Shown here: piece by piece, positions 49,167-57,664 of the stretch
How the letters are laid out: each line of letters starts with the position of its first letter
Position numbering within the stretch: position 1 is the first letter of the stretch
From: JADGHX01 sp963837755
Lineage (GTDB): Bacteria > Pseudomonadota > Gammaproteobacteria > Steroidobacterales > Steroidobacteraceae
Reading direction: 5' to 3'
Length of the DNA: 64,000 nt
Assembly (NCBI GenBank): GCA_963837755.1
Contig: CAWIOP010000001.1
Location: 62,001 to 126,000, forward strand
Position numbers and translations under genes: made by a program
The notes under the pieces: model-generated
The model's database searches: none
What the model saw: only the letters and a program-made list of their open reading frames with translations
Told to the model about the DNA's origin: nothing

Positions 49167-51260
49167 ATGACAAAGCCTTCCCCGGGCGCGCTCTCCCCTC
49201 GGCCGGCGAACCGGCTGGCGCAGGAGACCAGCCCCTACCTGCAGCAGCACGCGCACAACCCGGTGGACTGGTACCCGTGGGGGCCGGAAGCCCTGGAGCT
49301 TGCGAAGAAAGAGGGCAAGCCCATCCTGCTGTCCGTGGGCTACTCGGCGTGCCACTGGTGTCACGTCATGGCCCACGAGTCGTTCGAAGACGACACCACG
49401 GCGGGGCTCATGAACGAGCTGTTCGTGAACATCAAGGTAGATCGCGAGGAGCGGCCGGACATCGACCGCATCTACCAGATTGCCCAGCAGCTCATCACCC
49501 GGAAGAACGGCGGCTGGCCGCTCACCATGTTCCTCACGCACGAAGACCAGCGGCCGTTCTTCGGCGGCACCTATTTCCCGAACGAGGCGCGCTACGGGAT
49601 GCCCGCGTTCAGGGATCTCATGAAGCGCGTCGCCGAGTATTACCGCGACCATCAGGCCGAGCTGCGCGAGCAGAACCACGGCCTCATGCGCGCGTTCGAC
49701 GACCTGCTGCCGCCCGCGCCGCCGGCCGGCCTGCAGATGAGCGATGAGCCCCTCCGCACCAGCCGGCAGACGCTGTCGAAGACCTTCGACAGCAACTACG
49801 GCGGCTTCGGCGGCGCACCCAAGTTCCCGCACCCGAAGATGCTCGAGCGCCTGCTGCACGACTGGCACGCCACCGCCGCGAGCGAGCAGCCCGACCTGCA
49901 GGCGCTCTACATGGCCACCCTCACCCTCACCCGCATGGGCGAAGGCGGCATCTACGACCAGCTCGCCGGGGGTTTCTGCCGCTACTCCGTCGATTCGCAC
50001 TGGATGATCCCGCACTTCGAGAAGATGCTTTACGACAACGCGGGGCTCATGTCCGTGTATGCCGAAGCCGCGGTGGCCACGGGTGACATGTTCTACGCGC
50101 AGATCGCCGCCGGGACGGCAGACTGGCTGATTCGCGACATGCAGTCGCCGGAAGGCGGCTACTACTCGAGCCTCGATGCGGACTCCGAGGGCCACGAAGG
50201 CAAGTTCTACGCCTGGGACCGCGAGGAAGTGCGCAAGGCGCTCAACGACGAAGAGTATTCGCTGTTCGCGCCCCGCTACGGACTCGATCGTTCGCCGGAC
50301 TTCGAGGGCAAGTGGCACCTGCACACCTACCGCACGGTTGCGCAGGTGGCGGCCAGCGCGCAGGTGGAGGTTCCGCACGCCGAGCGCGCGCTCGAAGCGG
50401 CGCGCATCAAGTTGCTGGGCATTCGCGAAGCGCGCGTCTGGCCGGGGCGTGACGAAAAGATCCTGACGTCATGGAATGCGATGGCGATCCGCGGCATGGC
50501 CGTGGCGGCCCGCGTGCTGGCCCGCGACGATCTGGCGCAGTCCGCCACGCGCGCGCTCGACTTCATTCGCAACACGCTCTGGCGCGATGGCCGGCTGCTG
50601 GCGACATGCAAAGACGGCCGCGCTCATCTCAACGCCTATCTCGACGACTACGTCTATCTCGCCGATGCGGTGCTGGAGCTGCAGCAGGTTCGCTTTCGCG
50701 CGGACGAGCTGGCGTTCGCGCGCGAGCTGCTCGACGCCACGCTCGCACACTTCGAAGACCCGGCCGGCGGCGGGTTCTTCTTCACCTCCGACGACCACGA
50801 AGCGCTCATCCACCGCACCAGGTCGTTCAGCGATGATGCCATTCCGTCGGGCAACGGCGTGGCCGCGTTCGTGCTCCAGCGCATGGGGCACCTGCTCGGC
50901 GAGAACCGTTACCTGCAGGCGGCCGAGCGCACCTTGCGCGCCTCATGGCTGCTGCTGGAGAAATATCCGAACGGCCATTCGACGCTGCTGGGCGCGCTGG
51001 AAGAGATGCTGAATCCGCCGGACATCGTCATCCTGCGCGGCGAGCTCGCGACGGTACGCGCCTGGCAGAAGGAGCTCGCGAAGGTATATGCGCCGCGCCG
51101 GCTCGTCATCGCCGTGCCCTCGGATGCCAGGGATCTGCCCGCCGCGCTCGCGGACAAGAAAGCCGTTGGCGGCGCCGTGGCCTATCTGTGCAAGGGCAGC
51201 GTGTGCTCGGCGCCCATCGACAACTTCACCGAACTCGCCGAACAGCTTCGATTGAATTGA
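49167..51260 (+). CDS. DUF255/YyaL thioredoxin-like protein (SPATA20 family)
   Basis: 697 residues. The N-terminal thioredoxin-like domain has RLAQETSPYLQQHAHNPVDW, the CxxC motif in SVGYSACHWCHVMAHESF and NIKVDREERPDIDRIY. An alpha/alpha-barrel (glycosidase-like) domain follows (GGFGGAPKFPHPKMLERLL, DEKILTSWNAMAIRGMAVA). The function is not established; a redox or cellobiose-epimerase-like role is speculative. I use ATG 49167 at MTKPSPG; an upstream ATG at 49131 overlaps the putative -10. The 3' end overlaps the LysR gene. Confidence 0.93.
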   Translation: MTKPSPGALSPRPANRLAQETSPYLQQHAHNPVDWYPWGPEALELAKKEGKPILLSVGYSACHWCHVMAHESFEDDTTAGLMNELFVNIKVDREERPDIDRIYQIAQQLITRKNGGWPLTMFLTHEDQRPFFGGTYFPNEARYGMPAFRDLMKRVAEYYRDHQAELREQNHGLMRAFDDLLPPAPPAGLQMSDEPLRTSRQTLSKTFDSNYGGFGGAPKFPHPKMLERLLHDWHATAASEQPDLQALYMATLTLTRMGEGGIYDQLAGGFCRYSVDSHWMIPHFEKMLYDNAGLMSVYAEAAVATGDMFYAQIAAGTADWLIRDMQSPEGGYYSSLDADSEGHEGKFYAWDREEVRKALNDEEYSLFAPRYGLDRSPDFEGKWHLHTYRTVAQVAASAQVEVPHAERALEAARIKLLGIREARVWPGRDEKILTSWNAMAIRGMAVAARVLARDDLAQSATRALDFIRNTLWRDGRLLATCKDGRAHLNAYLDDYVYLADAVLELQQVRFRADELAFARELLDATLAHFEDPAGGGFFFTSDDHEALIHRTRSFSDDAIPSGNGVAAFVLQRMGHLLGENRYLQAAERTLRASWLLLEKYPNGHSTLLGALEEMLNPPDIVILRGELATVRAWQKELAKVYAPRRLVIAVPSDARDLPAALADKKAVGGAVAYLCKGSVCSAPIDNFTELAEQLRLN

Positions 51261-52206
51261 GGTCGGGCTGCGGCGCCTGCGCCGTCTGGCCGACGAGCCA
51301 GTCGCGAAACGCCGCAACCTTCTCGAGCGTCACGTAGCTCGGCGGGCACACGAAGTAGTAGCTGCGCGGTGCCGCAACGATGCGCGAGCTCGCGAGCACG
51401 AGCCGACCGTCCTGGATGTCCTGGTAGGCGAGGCTCCAGCGCACCAGCGCGAAGCCCTGCCCCGCCTCGGCGGCACGCACCACCGTGACGGAATCGTCGA
51501 ACGAGGAGCCACCGCCGGGGCCCCACTCCTGCGAGGCCGCCTTGATATCCGGCCATTCGCTCCACGGCTCGCTCAGGGAATGCAGCAGCGGCATGCGGCG
51601 CAGGTCGTCCTTCGTGCGAATGGGGCCGTGCTTTTCCAGCAGCGCTTTCGAGCACACCGGTACGAGCCACTCATCCAGCACTTTCTCGACGTGCAGATGC
51701 GGCCAGTCGCCCATGCCGAAGCGCACGGCGGCCTGGACATCCGAACGCGGGAAATCGACGAGCTGCGGAGAGGTATGCATGCGCAGGTCGATGTCGGGGA
51801 AGCGCTGGGTGAAGCTGCTCAGCCTGGGAAGCAGCCACTGCTGCAGGAACGAGGCCAGCGTGGTCACCATGAGCGGCCCGGTACGGCGTTCGGTGCGCGC
51901 CTCGTCTATGGCGCGTTCCAGCTCGTCGAGGCCGCTGCGGACGCGCGGCAATAAGCGCGCCCCTTCAGGGGTCAACTTCACCACCCGCCCGCTGCGATCG
52001 AACAGCGTGGCGCGCAGGTATTCCTCGAGCGAGCGAATCTGCATGCTCACGGCCCCCGCGGTGATGCCGAGCGCACTGGCAGCGCGCGTGAAGGAAAGCT
52101 CTTCGGCAACGGCGACGAACACACGCAAGCTCGACAGCGGCAGCCGGCGGAACGCGGCGTGGGTCTTCGACTTGTTGCTTCTGGCGGTTCGCTTGGCAGT
52201 AGGCAT
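51226..52206 (-). CDS. LysR-family regulator (GcvA-like)
   Basis: ~326 residues from ATG 52206 (an in-frame ATG at 52257 would add 17). Winged helix: PLSSLRVFVAVAEELSFTRA, ITAGAVSMQIRSLEEYLRA. The effector domain opens MVTTLASFLQQWLLPRLSSF and has the GcvA-type AVRFGMGDWPHLHVEKVLDE. The target is unknown; it points away from urcA and dctA. The last 35 bp overlap the end of the convergent DUF255 gene. Confidence 0.9.
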   Translation of the reverse strand: MPTAKRTARSNKSKTHAAFRRLPLSSLRVFVAVAEELSFTRAASALGITAGAVSMQIRSLEEYLRATLFDRSGRVVKLTPEGARLLPRVRSGLDELERAIDEARTERRTGPLMVTTLASFLQQWLLPRLSSFTQRFPDIDLRMHTSPQLVDFPRSDVQAAVRFGMGDWPHLHVEKVLDEWLVPVCSKALLEKHGPIRTKDDLRRMPLLHSLSEPWSEWPDIKAASQEWGPGGGSSFDDSVTVVRAAEAGQGFALVRWSLAYQDIQDGRLVLASSRIVAAPRSYYFVCPPSYVTLEKVAAFRDWLVGQTAQAPQPDLNSIEAVRRVR

Positions 52207-52282
52207 CGAGGCACCCGAACGGCGCGACATGCTGTCACGACGCACGAGTGAGGACAACGCCTCTCAGGGGGATCGCATGAAT

Positions 52283-52323
52283 CACCCGTGCGCCTGGCCG
52301 GCAACGGCGAAGGCGCACGGGTG
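52283..52323 (-). terminator. Long perfect hairpin between urcA and the LysR gene
   Basis: CACCCGTGCGCCT (52283-52295) and its exact complement (52311-52323) form a 13-bp GC-rich stem with a 15-base loop, 62 bp after the urcA stop on the minus strand. There is no T-run, so it may be a weak terminator, a transcript stabiliser or part of the LysR regulatory region. Confidence 0.5.
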
Positions 52324-52384
52324 AAATCGAGGAATCCGAACCGCCGGAGCTCAGCGGGCGGCGCGCAGTCGGGCCCCGCCGCGA

Positions 52385-52762
52385 CTAACGGCCGGACGCC
52401 ACCCTCGAGCGCTTGCCGGCGCTCGTTGCGTACACATAGGCCGCAGTGAGGTTCGTGTTGCTCACGCTCTGCACGGCATCGTCGATCGCTTTCACGATGC
52501 ACTTGCTCTCGAACGCCCGCTCGCGGAGCGTTGCCCCGTAATCGGCACGGCACACTTTGCGCGCGGCTCTGCCGATGCGCGAGTACAGCACCTGCGCATC
52601 GGCGCTGCGCCCAAGATCGAGATCCGAGTACGACACTCTGGCGGTGCGTACGTAAGGGTCGTTGTCGGCCGCGCTGGCGGCTGCGATTGCGAAACCTGAA
52701 ACACTCAGCGCGAGGACCGCGGCGCCGGGCGCTGAAGAAAACCTGCGGGTGGAACGTTGCAT
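52385..52762 (-). CDS. UrcA family secreted protein
   Basis: 125 residues. A signal peptide ends SAADNDP; the mature part has the UrcA pattern: RVSYSDLDLGRSADAQVLYS, RIGRAARKVCRADYG and SKCIVKAIDDAVQSVSN with two conserved cysteines probably disulfide-bonded. UrcA proteins are small periplasmic proteins of unknown function found in xanthomonads and sphingomonads. ATG 52762 fits the signal peptide. Confidence 0.85.
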   Translation of the reverse strand: MQRSTRRFSSAPGAAVLALSVSGFAIAAASAADNDPYVRTARVSYSDLDLGRSADAQVLYSRIGRAARKVCRADYGATLRERAFESKCIVKAIDDAVQSVSNTNLTAAYVYATSAGKRSRVASGR

Positions 52763-52823
52763 GTCAGCTTCTCCTGTCGAATCTGCACGATGAGATGCTG
52801 GCAGCATTTGAAGCGTTTGAGTT

Positions 52824-54152
52824 TCAGTGTGGTGAAGCCTGCTTCAGTTCCACTGAAGCAGGGCCCAACTGCTTGCGCAGTTTCGCTTCGTCGACGGATC
52901 CACACCACTTGCCGACGACGACGGTGGCTACACCGTTACCGATGAGGTTCGTGAGTGCGCGCGCTTCCGACATGAACCGGTCGATTCCGAGGATGAGCGC
53001 CACTCCCGCCACGGGAACGTGGCCGACGGCCGACAAGGTGGCGGCCAGCACGATAAAACCGCTGCCCGTCACTCCCGCTGCGCCTTTGGACGTGAGCAGG
53101 AGCACGAGCAGCAAGGTGACCTGTTGCACCAGGTCAAGCTGTGAGTTGGTTGCCTGCGCAATGAACACGGCCGCCATGGTGAGATAGATCGACGTGCCGT
53201 CGAGGTTGAACGAGTAGCCGGTCGGAATGACCAGACCCACCACCGATTTGTGCACGCCGAGGCTTTCCATCTTCATGATCATGCGCGGTAGCACCGACTC
53301 GGACGACGACGTGCCGAGCACGATGAACAGCTCTTCCTTGATGTAGCTCACGAAGCGTGTGATGCGAAAGCCATGCGCACGCGCAATGAGGCCGAGCACG
53401 CCGAAAATGAACATGAGGCACGTGGCGTAGAAGCACGCCATGAGCTTGCCGAGCGACAGCAGCGTGCCGAGGCCATATTTGCCGATGACGAACGCCATGG
53501 CGCCGAACGCGCCGAGGGGCGCGAGCTTCATGATGATGCCGACGATGGCGAACATCACTTTCGAGAAGCGCTCGATGAGCTGGAACAGCGCGTTGTCGCG
53601 GCCGAAGGCATGCAGCGCGAAGCCGAACAGCACGGAGAAGAGCAGCACCTGCAGGACGTCGCCCCTGGCGAACGCGCCCACCACGCTCGTGGGGATGATG
53701 TCCAGCAGGAACTCGGTGACGCCGTGCAGGCTGTCGGGGCTCGTGTACTGCCTCACCGACTCGAGGTCGAGCGTCGCCGGGTCTTTGTTCATGCCGGCGC
53801 CCGGCTTCACCACGTTCACGACGATGAGGCCGATGATGAGCGCAAACGTGCTCACCACCTCGAAGTAGAGCAGCGCGAGCGCGCCGGTCTTGCCGACCTT
53901 CTTCATGTCCTCCATGCCGGCGATGCCGAGCACCACCGTGCAGAAGATGATCGGCGCGATGAGCATCTTGATGAGCTTGATGAAGCCATCGCCCAGCGGC
54001 TTCATCGCCTCGCCCGTCTGCGGCCAGAAATGCCCGAGCAGAATGCCGATCGTGATGGCGATCAGGACCTGGATGTAAAGCGACGCGTAGAAAGGGCGGC
54101 GGTTCGCTTTATTCGTGAACGGGTCGGCCTCGTCGCGGGCGGCGGCGTTCAT
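52824..54152 (-). CDS. dctA: C4-dicarboxylate/H+ symporter DctA
   Basis: 442 residues of the SLC1-like fold. SLYIQVLIAITIGILLGHFW, KLIKMLIAPIIFCTVVLGIA, the Ser-rich hairpin LGTSSSESVLPRM, GYSFNLDGTSIYLTMAAVF and the substrate-binding end DRFMSEARALTNLIGNGVAT identify DctA. It imports succinate, fumarate and malate. 13 bp separate it from tyrB upstream. Confidence 0.95.
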   Translation of the reverse strand: MNAAARDEADPFTNKANRRPFYASLYIQVLIAITIGILLGHFWPQTGEAMKPLGDGFIKLIKMLIAPIIFCTVVLGIAGMEDMKKVGKTGALALLYFEVVSTFALIIGLIVVNVVKPGAGMNKDPATLDLESVRQYTSPDSLHGVTEFLLDIIPTSVVGAFARGDVLQVLLFSVLFGFALHAFGRDNALFQLIERFSKVMFAIVGIIMKLAPLGAFGAMAFVIGKYGLGTLLSLGKLMACFYATCLMFIFGVLGLIARAHGFRITRFVSYIKEELFIVLGTSSSESVLPRMIMKMESLGVHKSVVGLVIPTGYSFNLDGTSIYLTMAAVFIAQATNSQLDLVQQVTLLLVLLLTSKGAAGVTGSGFIVLAATLSAVGHVPVAGVALILGIDRFMSEARALTNLIGNGVATVVVGKWCGSVDEAKLRKQLGPASVELKQASPH

Positions 54153-54165
54153 GAATGAATCACGT

Positions 54166-55359
54166 TCACGTCACTACTTGCGCGACCGCGTCGGCGAAGT
54201 ACGCGATGTTGTCGCTCTTCAAGCCCGCGATGTTGATGCGGCTGTCGTCGGTCATGTAGATGTGGTGCTTCTCGCGCAGCTCGCGCACCTGGTCCCGGGT
54301 GACGCCAAGGTACGAGAACATGCCGCGCTGGCGCGCGATGAAGGAGAAGTCCCGCTGCGGGGCCGCCCTGGCGAGCTGCGCTACGGCTTCGGTGCGCAGG
54401 CCGGCGATGCGGTTGCGCATGGTGCCCACTTCGTCGACCCACAAGCCGCGCAACGTGTCGTTCGTGAGGATTTCCTGAACGATGGCGGCGCCGTGGTCCG
54501 GCGGCATGGAGTACATGGTGCGCGCGATGCGCACGAGCTGCGTCAGAATGGCCTCCGCGCTCGCGGGCGTCTGGCTGATGACGCTGAGCGCGCCGGTGCG
54601 TTCGCGATAGAGGCCGAAGTTCTTCGAGCACGAAACGGCTACGAGCACTTCGGGCAACCCGGCGGCGAACAGGCGCGCGCCGAACGCGTCTTCGGCGATG
54701 CCGGTGCCGAGGCCCTGGTAGGCCATGTCGATGAAGGGCACGAGCCCGCGGCGCTGAACGAGCGCAAGCACATCACGCCACTGGCTTTCCGAAAGATCCG
54801 CGCCGGTGGGGTTGTGGCAGCAGCCGTGCAACAGCACGACGGCGCCCTTGGGCAGCTTCTCGAGCCCCTCCATCATGGCGCCGAAGTTCACGCCGCCCGT
54901 GGCGGCGTCGTAGTAGGCATAGCGCTCCAGCTTGATGCCAGAGCCGGTGAGCAGGGGCACGTGATTGGCCCACGTGGGCATGCTCACGTGCACGGTGGCA
55001 TCCGGGTAGGCGAGATGGATGAGCTCTGCGCCCACGCGCAGGGCGCCGCAGCCGCCGGGGGCCTGGATGGTGCGCACGCGGCCCGCCTGCACGGCGGGGT
55101 GGCCTTCGCCGAACACCAGCTTCTCCATGGACTGGTTGAAGCCGGCATTGCCGGCCGGCGCCACGTAGGTCTTGCTCGTCTGGCGCGCCAGCACCGCGGC
55201 CTCGGCCTTGCGCACGGCGTCCAGCACGGGGGTCTCGCCCTTATCGTTCCGGTAAACGCCTACGCCCAGGTCGACCTTCCGGGCATCCGGGTCCGCGCGA
55301 TACGCGGCCATGAGGCCCAGGATGGGATCGTCGGGCATCCGCTCGAGGCGTTCGAACAT
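54166..55359 (-). CDS. tyrB: Aromatic/aspartate aminotransferase TyrB
   Basis: 397 residues, class I PLP aminotransferase. MPDDPILGLMAAYRADP, KVDLGVGVYRNDKGETPVLD and the PLP-Lys region VAVSCSKNFGLYRERTGAL are present. It interconverts aspartate, glutamate and aromatic amino acids with their keto acids. AspC and TyrB differ subtly, so the gene symbol is tentative. It lies upstream of dctA on the same strand. Confidence 0.93.
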   Translation of the reverse strand: MFERLERMPDDPILGLMAAYRADPDARKVDLGVGVYRNDKGETPVLDAVRKAEAAVLARQTSKTYVAPAGNAGFNQSMEKLVFGEGHPAVQAGRVRTIQAPGGCGALRVGAELIHLAYPDATVHVSMPTWANHVPLLTGSGIKLERYAYYDAATGGVNFGAMMEGLEKLPKGAVVLLHGCCHNPTGADLSESQWRDVLALVQRRGLVPFIDMAYQGLGTGIAEDAFGARLFAAGLPEVLVAVSCSKNFGLYRERTGALSVISQTPASAEAILTQLVRIARTMYSMPPDHGAAIVQEILTNDTLRGLWVDEVGTMRNRIAGLRTEAVAQLARAAPQRDFSFIARQRGMFSYLGVTRDQVRELREKHHIYMTDDSRINIAGLKSDNIAYFADAVAQVVT

Positions 55360-55682
55360 GAGGAATTCTCCGGAAAGACCAGGTCAGCTTGCGGGGGCCG
55401 CAAGTTTAGCCGGCTTCATACCTGAACGCCGCAAGACTCGAGGCACAGGCGCGCTCGCGAGGAAGGCTCTGCCTGCGACGGCGCCGGAACCCGTCAGACG
55501 ACCGTTGGCATGGCTTTTTTCGCTGACGCAGACGTGCGCCTGCGGCGGGTCGAGGGTGGTGCACCTGGCGAGCCCCGTGCACATGTGAAGTGCGTGGGAT
55601 GGCGCGATGAATCCGGCGTTGGATAGTTGTCCTTATGTAGAAGGACGTGACGCGCTCGCGATCGGCACGTCGATACGATGCC
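55360..55682. other. tyrB-motA divergent gap: no gene, one perfect small hairpin
   Basis: I found no coding sequence with support here. GTCCTT (55629-55634) and AAGGAC (55641-55646) form a perfect 6-bp stem-loop, and GTGCAC occurs twice (~55558, 55578). The hairpin lies upstream of the sigma-28 promoter, so it may be a site for a motility regulator or simply a hairpin. Confidence 0.4.
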
Positions 55683-55708
55683 TCAATATCAAGCCATCGC
55701 GGCCGATA
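55683..55708 (+). promoter_or_regulatory. Sigma-28 (FliA) promoter of motAB
   Basis: TCAA at 55683-55686, a 15-bp spacer, then GCCGATA at 55702-55708 matches the proteobacterial FliA consensus (TAAA/TCAA-N15-GCCGATAA) almost exactly, 54 bp before the motA ATG. It places motAB in the late flagellar class. Confidence 0.85.
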
Positions 55709-55762
55709 CGGGTGCTGCCGCGAGGCAGTTCGAACACCCGGCCAGCAGCTCCCAATCCTCGA

Positions 55763-56629
55763 ATGTTTCAGGTCATCGGCTCCGTCGTCGTTCTCGGCTG
55801 CGTCTTCGGCGGCTTCGCCATGCAGGGCGGGCACATCCTGGCGCTATGGCACCCGAGCGAGGTGATCATCATCGTGGGCGCCGCCATCGGCGCGTTCCTC
55901 TCGAGCAACCCGCCCAAGGTCGTGAAAGCCGCCATCAACGGAGCCCTCGCCCTGCCGAAGGGCCCGCGCTACGGGCGCGAGGACTACGTCACACTCCTGC
56001 GGCTGCTGTACGACATCCTGATGAAGATCAGGAAGGAAGGGGTGATGGCCATCGAGGTCGACCTCGAGGCCCCGGACGACAGCGCCCTCTTCAAGAAGCA
56101 CGCCAAGATTCTCGAAGACCGTCACATGATCCAGTTCATCACGGACTGCCTGCGACTCATCGTCGGCGGCAACCTCGACCCGCATGAGCTGGAAAGCCTG
56201 CTGGAGTACGAGCTCGAGACGCACCACAAGGAAGCGCACGAGCCCGCTCACGCCGTGCAGAAAGTGGCGGACGCCCTGCCCGGCTTCGGCATCGTGGCGG
56301 CCGTGCTGGGCATCGTGAACACCATGTCGGCCATCGATGGCGCGGACACGGCGACCATCGGCCACAAAGTGGGCGCGGCGCTGGTGGGCACGTTCCTCGG
56401 CATCCTGGTCGCCTACGGCTTCATCGGCCCCATTTCCATCGCCATGGAGCATCGCGCGCACGAGGAAGGCAAGGCCTTCGAAGTGGTGAAGATGGCCCTG
56501 GTGGCGAGCGTGCGCGGCTATGCTCCGCCGGTCGCCGTGGAGTTCGCCCGCAAGCTGCTGTTCAGCGAAGTGCGGCCCACCTTCGGCGAGCTCGAGGCGC
56601 AACTGAAGGGCAAGGCGAAGGCGGCGTAA
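55763..56629 (+). CDS. motA: Flagellar motor stator MotA
   Basis: 288 residues with four membrane helices and a cytoplasmic loop (LLRLLYDILMKIRKEGVMAI, LEAPDDSALFKKH) bearing the charged residues that contact FliG. PGFGIVAAVLGIVNTM and GTFLGILVAYGFIGPIS hold the conserved channel prolines. ATG 55763 (MFQVIGSVVVLG) fits the family; an upstream ATG at 55607 precedes the sigma-28 promoter and is rejected. Confidence 0.95.
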   Translation: MFQVIGSVVVLGCVFGGFAMQGGHILALWHPSEVIIIVGAAIGAFLSSNPPKVVKAAINGALALPKGPRYGREDYVTLLRLLYDILMKIRKEGVMAIEVDLEAPDDSALFKKHAKILEDRHMIQFITDCLRLIVGGNLDPHELESLLEYELETHHKEAHEPAHAVQKVADALPGFGIVAAVLGIVNTMSAIDGADTATIGHKVGAALVGTFLGILVAYGFIGPISIAMEHRAHEEGKAFEVVKMALVASVRGYAPPVAVEFARKLLFSEVRPTFGELEAQLKGKAKAA

Positions 56630-56641
56630 GGGACCGCTTGC

Positions 56642-57643
56642 ATGGCCGGCAGCAGCAATCAGCGCCCGATCATCATCGTCAAGCGCTACAGGAAGGCCGA
56701 GGCCGCTCACCACGGCGGCGCCTGGAAGGTGGCGTACGCCGACTTCGTGACGGCCATGATGGCGTTCTTCCTCGTCATGTGGCTGGTCACGGCCGTCTCG
56801 AAGGAACAGCGCGCGGCCATCTTCGATTACTTCAAGAACCCCAGCATGGAGCCGGGCAAGAGCGTGAAGCCTGCGCCGGGGCAGATGGGACCGGGCGGCG
56901 CGAGCACGAGCGCCATCGACCTCGGCGGCGGCCTGGATGCCCCGCGCACCACGCAGACCGTGAAGCCGGGCGTTGGCATGCCGACGCCGCCCTCGGTGCT
57001 GCCCCTGACGCAAGCGAACTCCGAAAAGGTCGCGGCCGAAGCCGCGGCCCTGGAGAAGGCCCGGACCGAGCTCGACAGGAAGCGCATGGAAGCGCTGATG
57101 GAGGAGCTGAAGGAAGCCATCAGCAAGAGCCAGGCGCTGGAGCCGTTCAAGGACCAGCTGCTGCTCGACATCACTCCGGAGGGGCTGCGCATCCAGATCG
57201 TGGACGCCCGGAACCGCCCGATGTTCGACAGCGGCAGCGCGAAGCTCAAGAGTTATACCGCCTCGATCCTGCATGAGCTCACGCCCTACCTGAGCTCCGT
57301 GCCGAACCGCATCAGCCTCACCGGGCACACCGACACCACGCCCTATCTGGGAATCTCCGGTTACACCAACTGGGATCTCTCGACAGATCGCGCGAACGCG
57401 GCGCGCCGTGCGCTGGAACGCTCGGGCCTGCCCACCGAGCGCGTTTCACGCGTGGTGGGGCTGTCGTCCTCGGTGCTGTTCGACAGGGCGAACCCGCGCA
57501 ATGCAGTGAACCGGCGCATCAGCATCGTGGTGCTGACCAGGGAAGCTGAGCAGGACGCCCTGAAGACGGATATTCCCACCCTGTTGGCGCCGGCGCCGGC
57601 GCCCGTGCCGAAGTATCCCGTCGCTGCGAAAAAAGCGCCCTGA
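56642..57643 (+). CDS. motB: Flagellar motor stator MotB
   Basis: 333 residues. A single helix with the proton-binding Asp, VAYADFVTAMMAFFLVMWLV, a plug/linker region, and a C-terminal OmpA-like peptidoglycan domain (RISLTGHTDTTPYLGISGYT, NWDLSTDRANAARRALERSG, NRRISIVVL). It starts 12 bp after motA. The Pro/Ala tail is unremarkable. Confidence 0.95.
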   Translation: MAGSSNQRPIIIVKRYRKAEAAHHGGAWKVAYADFVTAMMAFFLVMWLVTAVSKEQRAAIFDYFKNPSMEPGKSVKPAPGQMGPGGASTSAIDLGGGLDAPRTTQTVKPGVGMPTPPSVLPLTQANSEKVAAEAAALEKARTELDRKRMEALMEELKEAISKSQALEPFKDQLLLDITPEGLRIQIVDARNRPMFDSGSAKLKSYTASILHELTPYLSSVPNRISLTGHTDTTPYLGISGYTNWDLSTDRANAARRALERSGLPTERVSRVVGLSSSVLFDRANPRNAVNRRISIVVLTREAEQDALKTDIPTLLAPAPAPVPKYPVAAKKAP

Positions 57644-57664
57644 AGCGCGCGGACGTCCGCGCAA

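Noticed and set aside
55607..55762. N-terminal extension of MotA from ATG 55607
   Set aside because: The sigma-28 promoter lies inside it, and the extra 52 residues do not resemble MotA.
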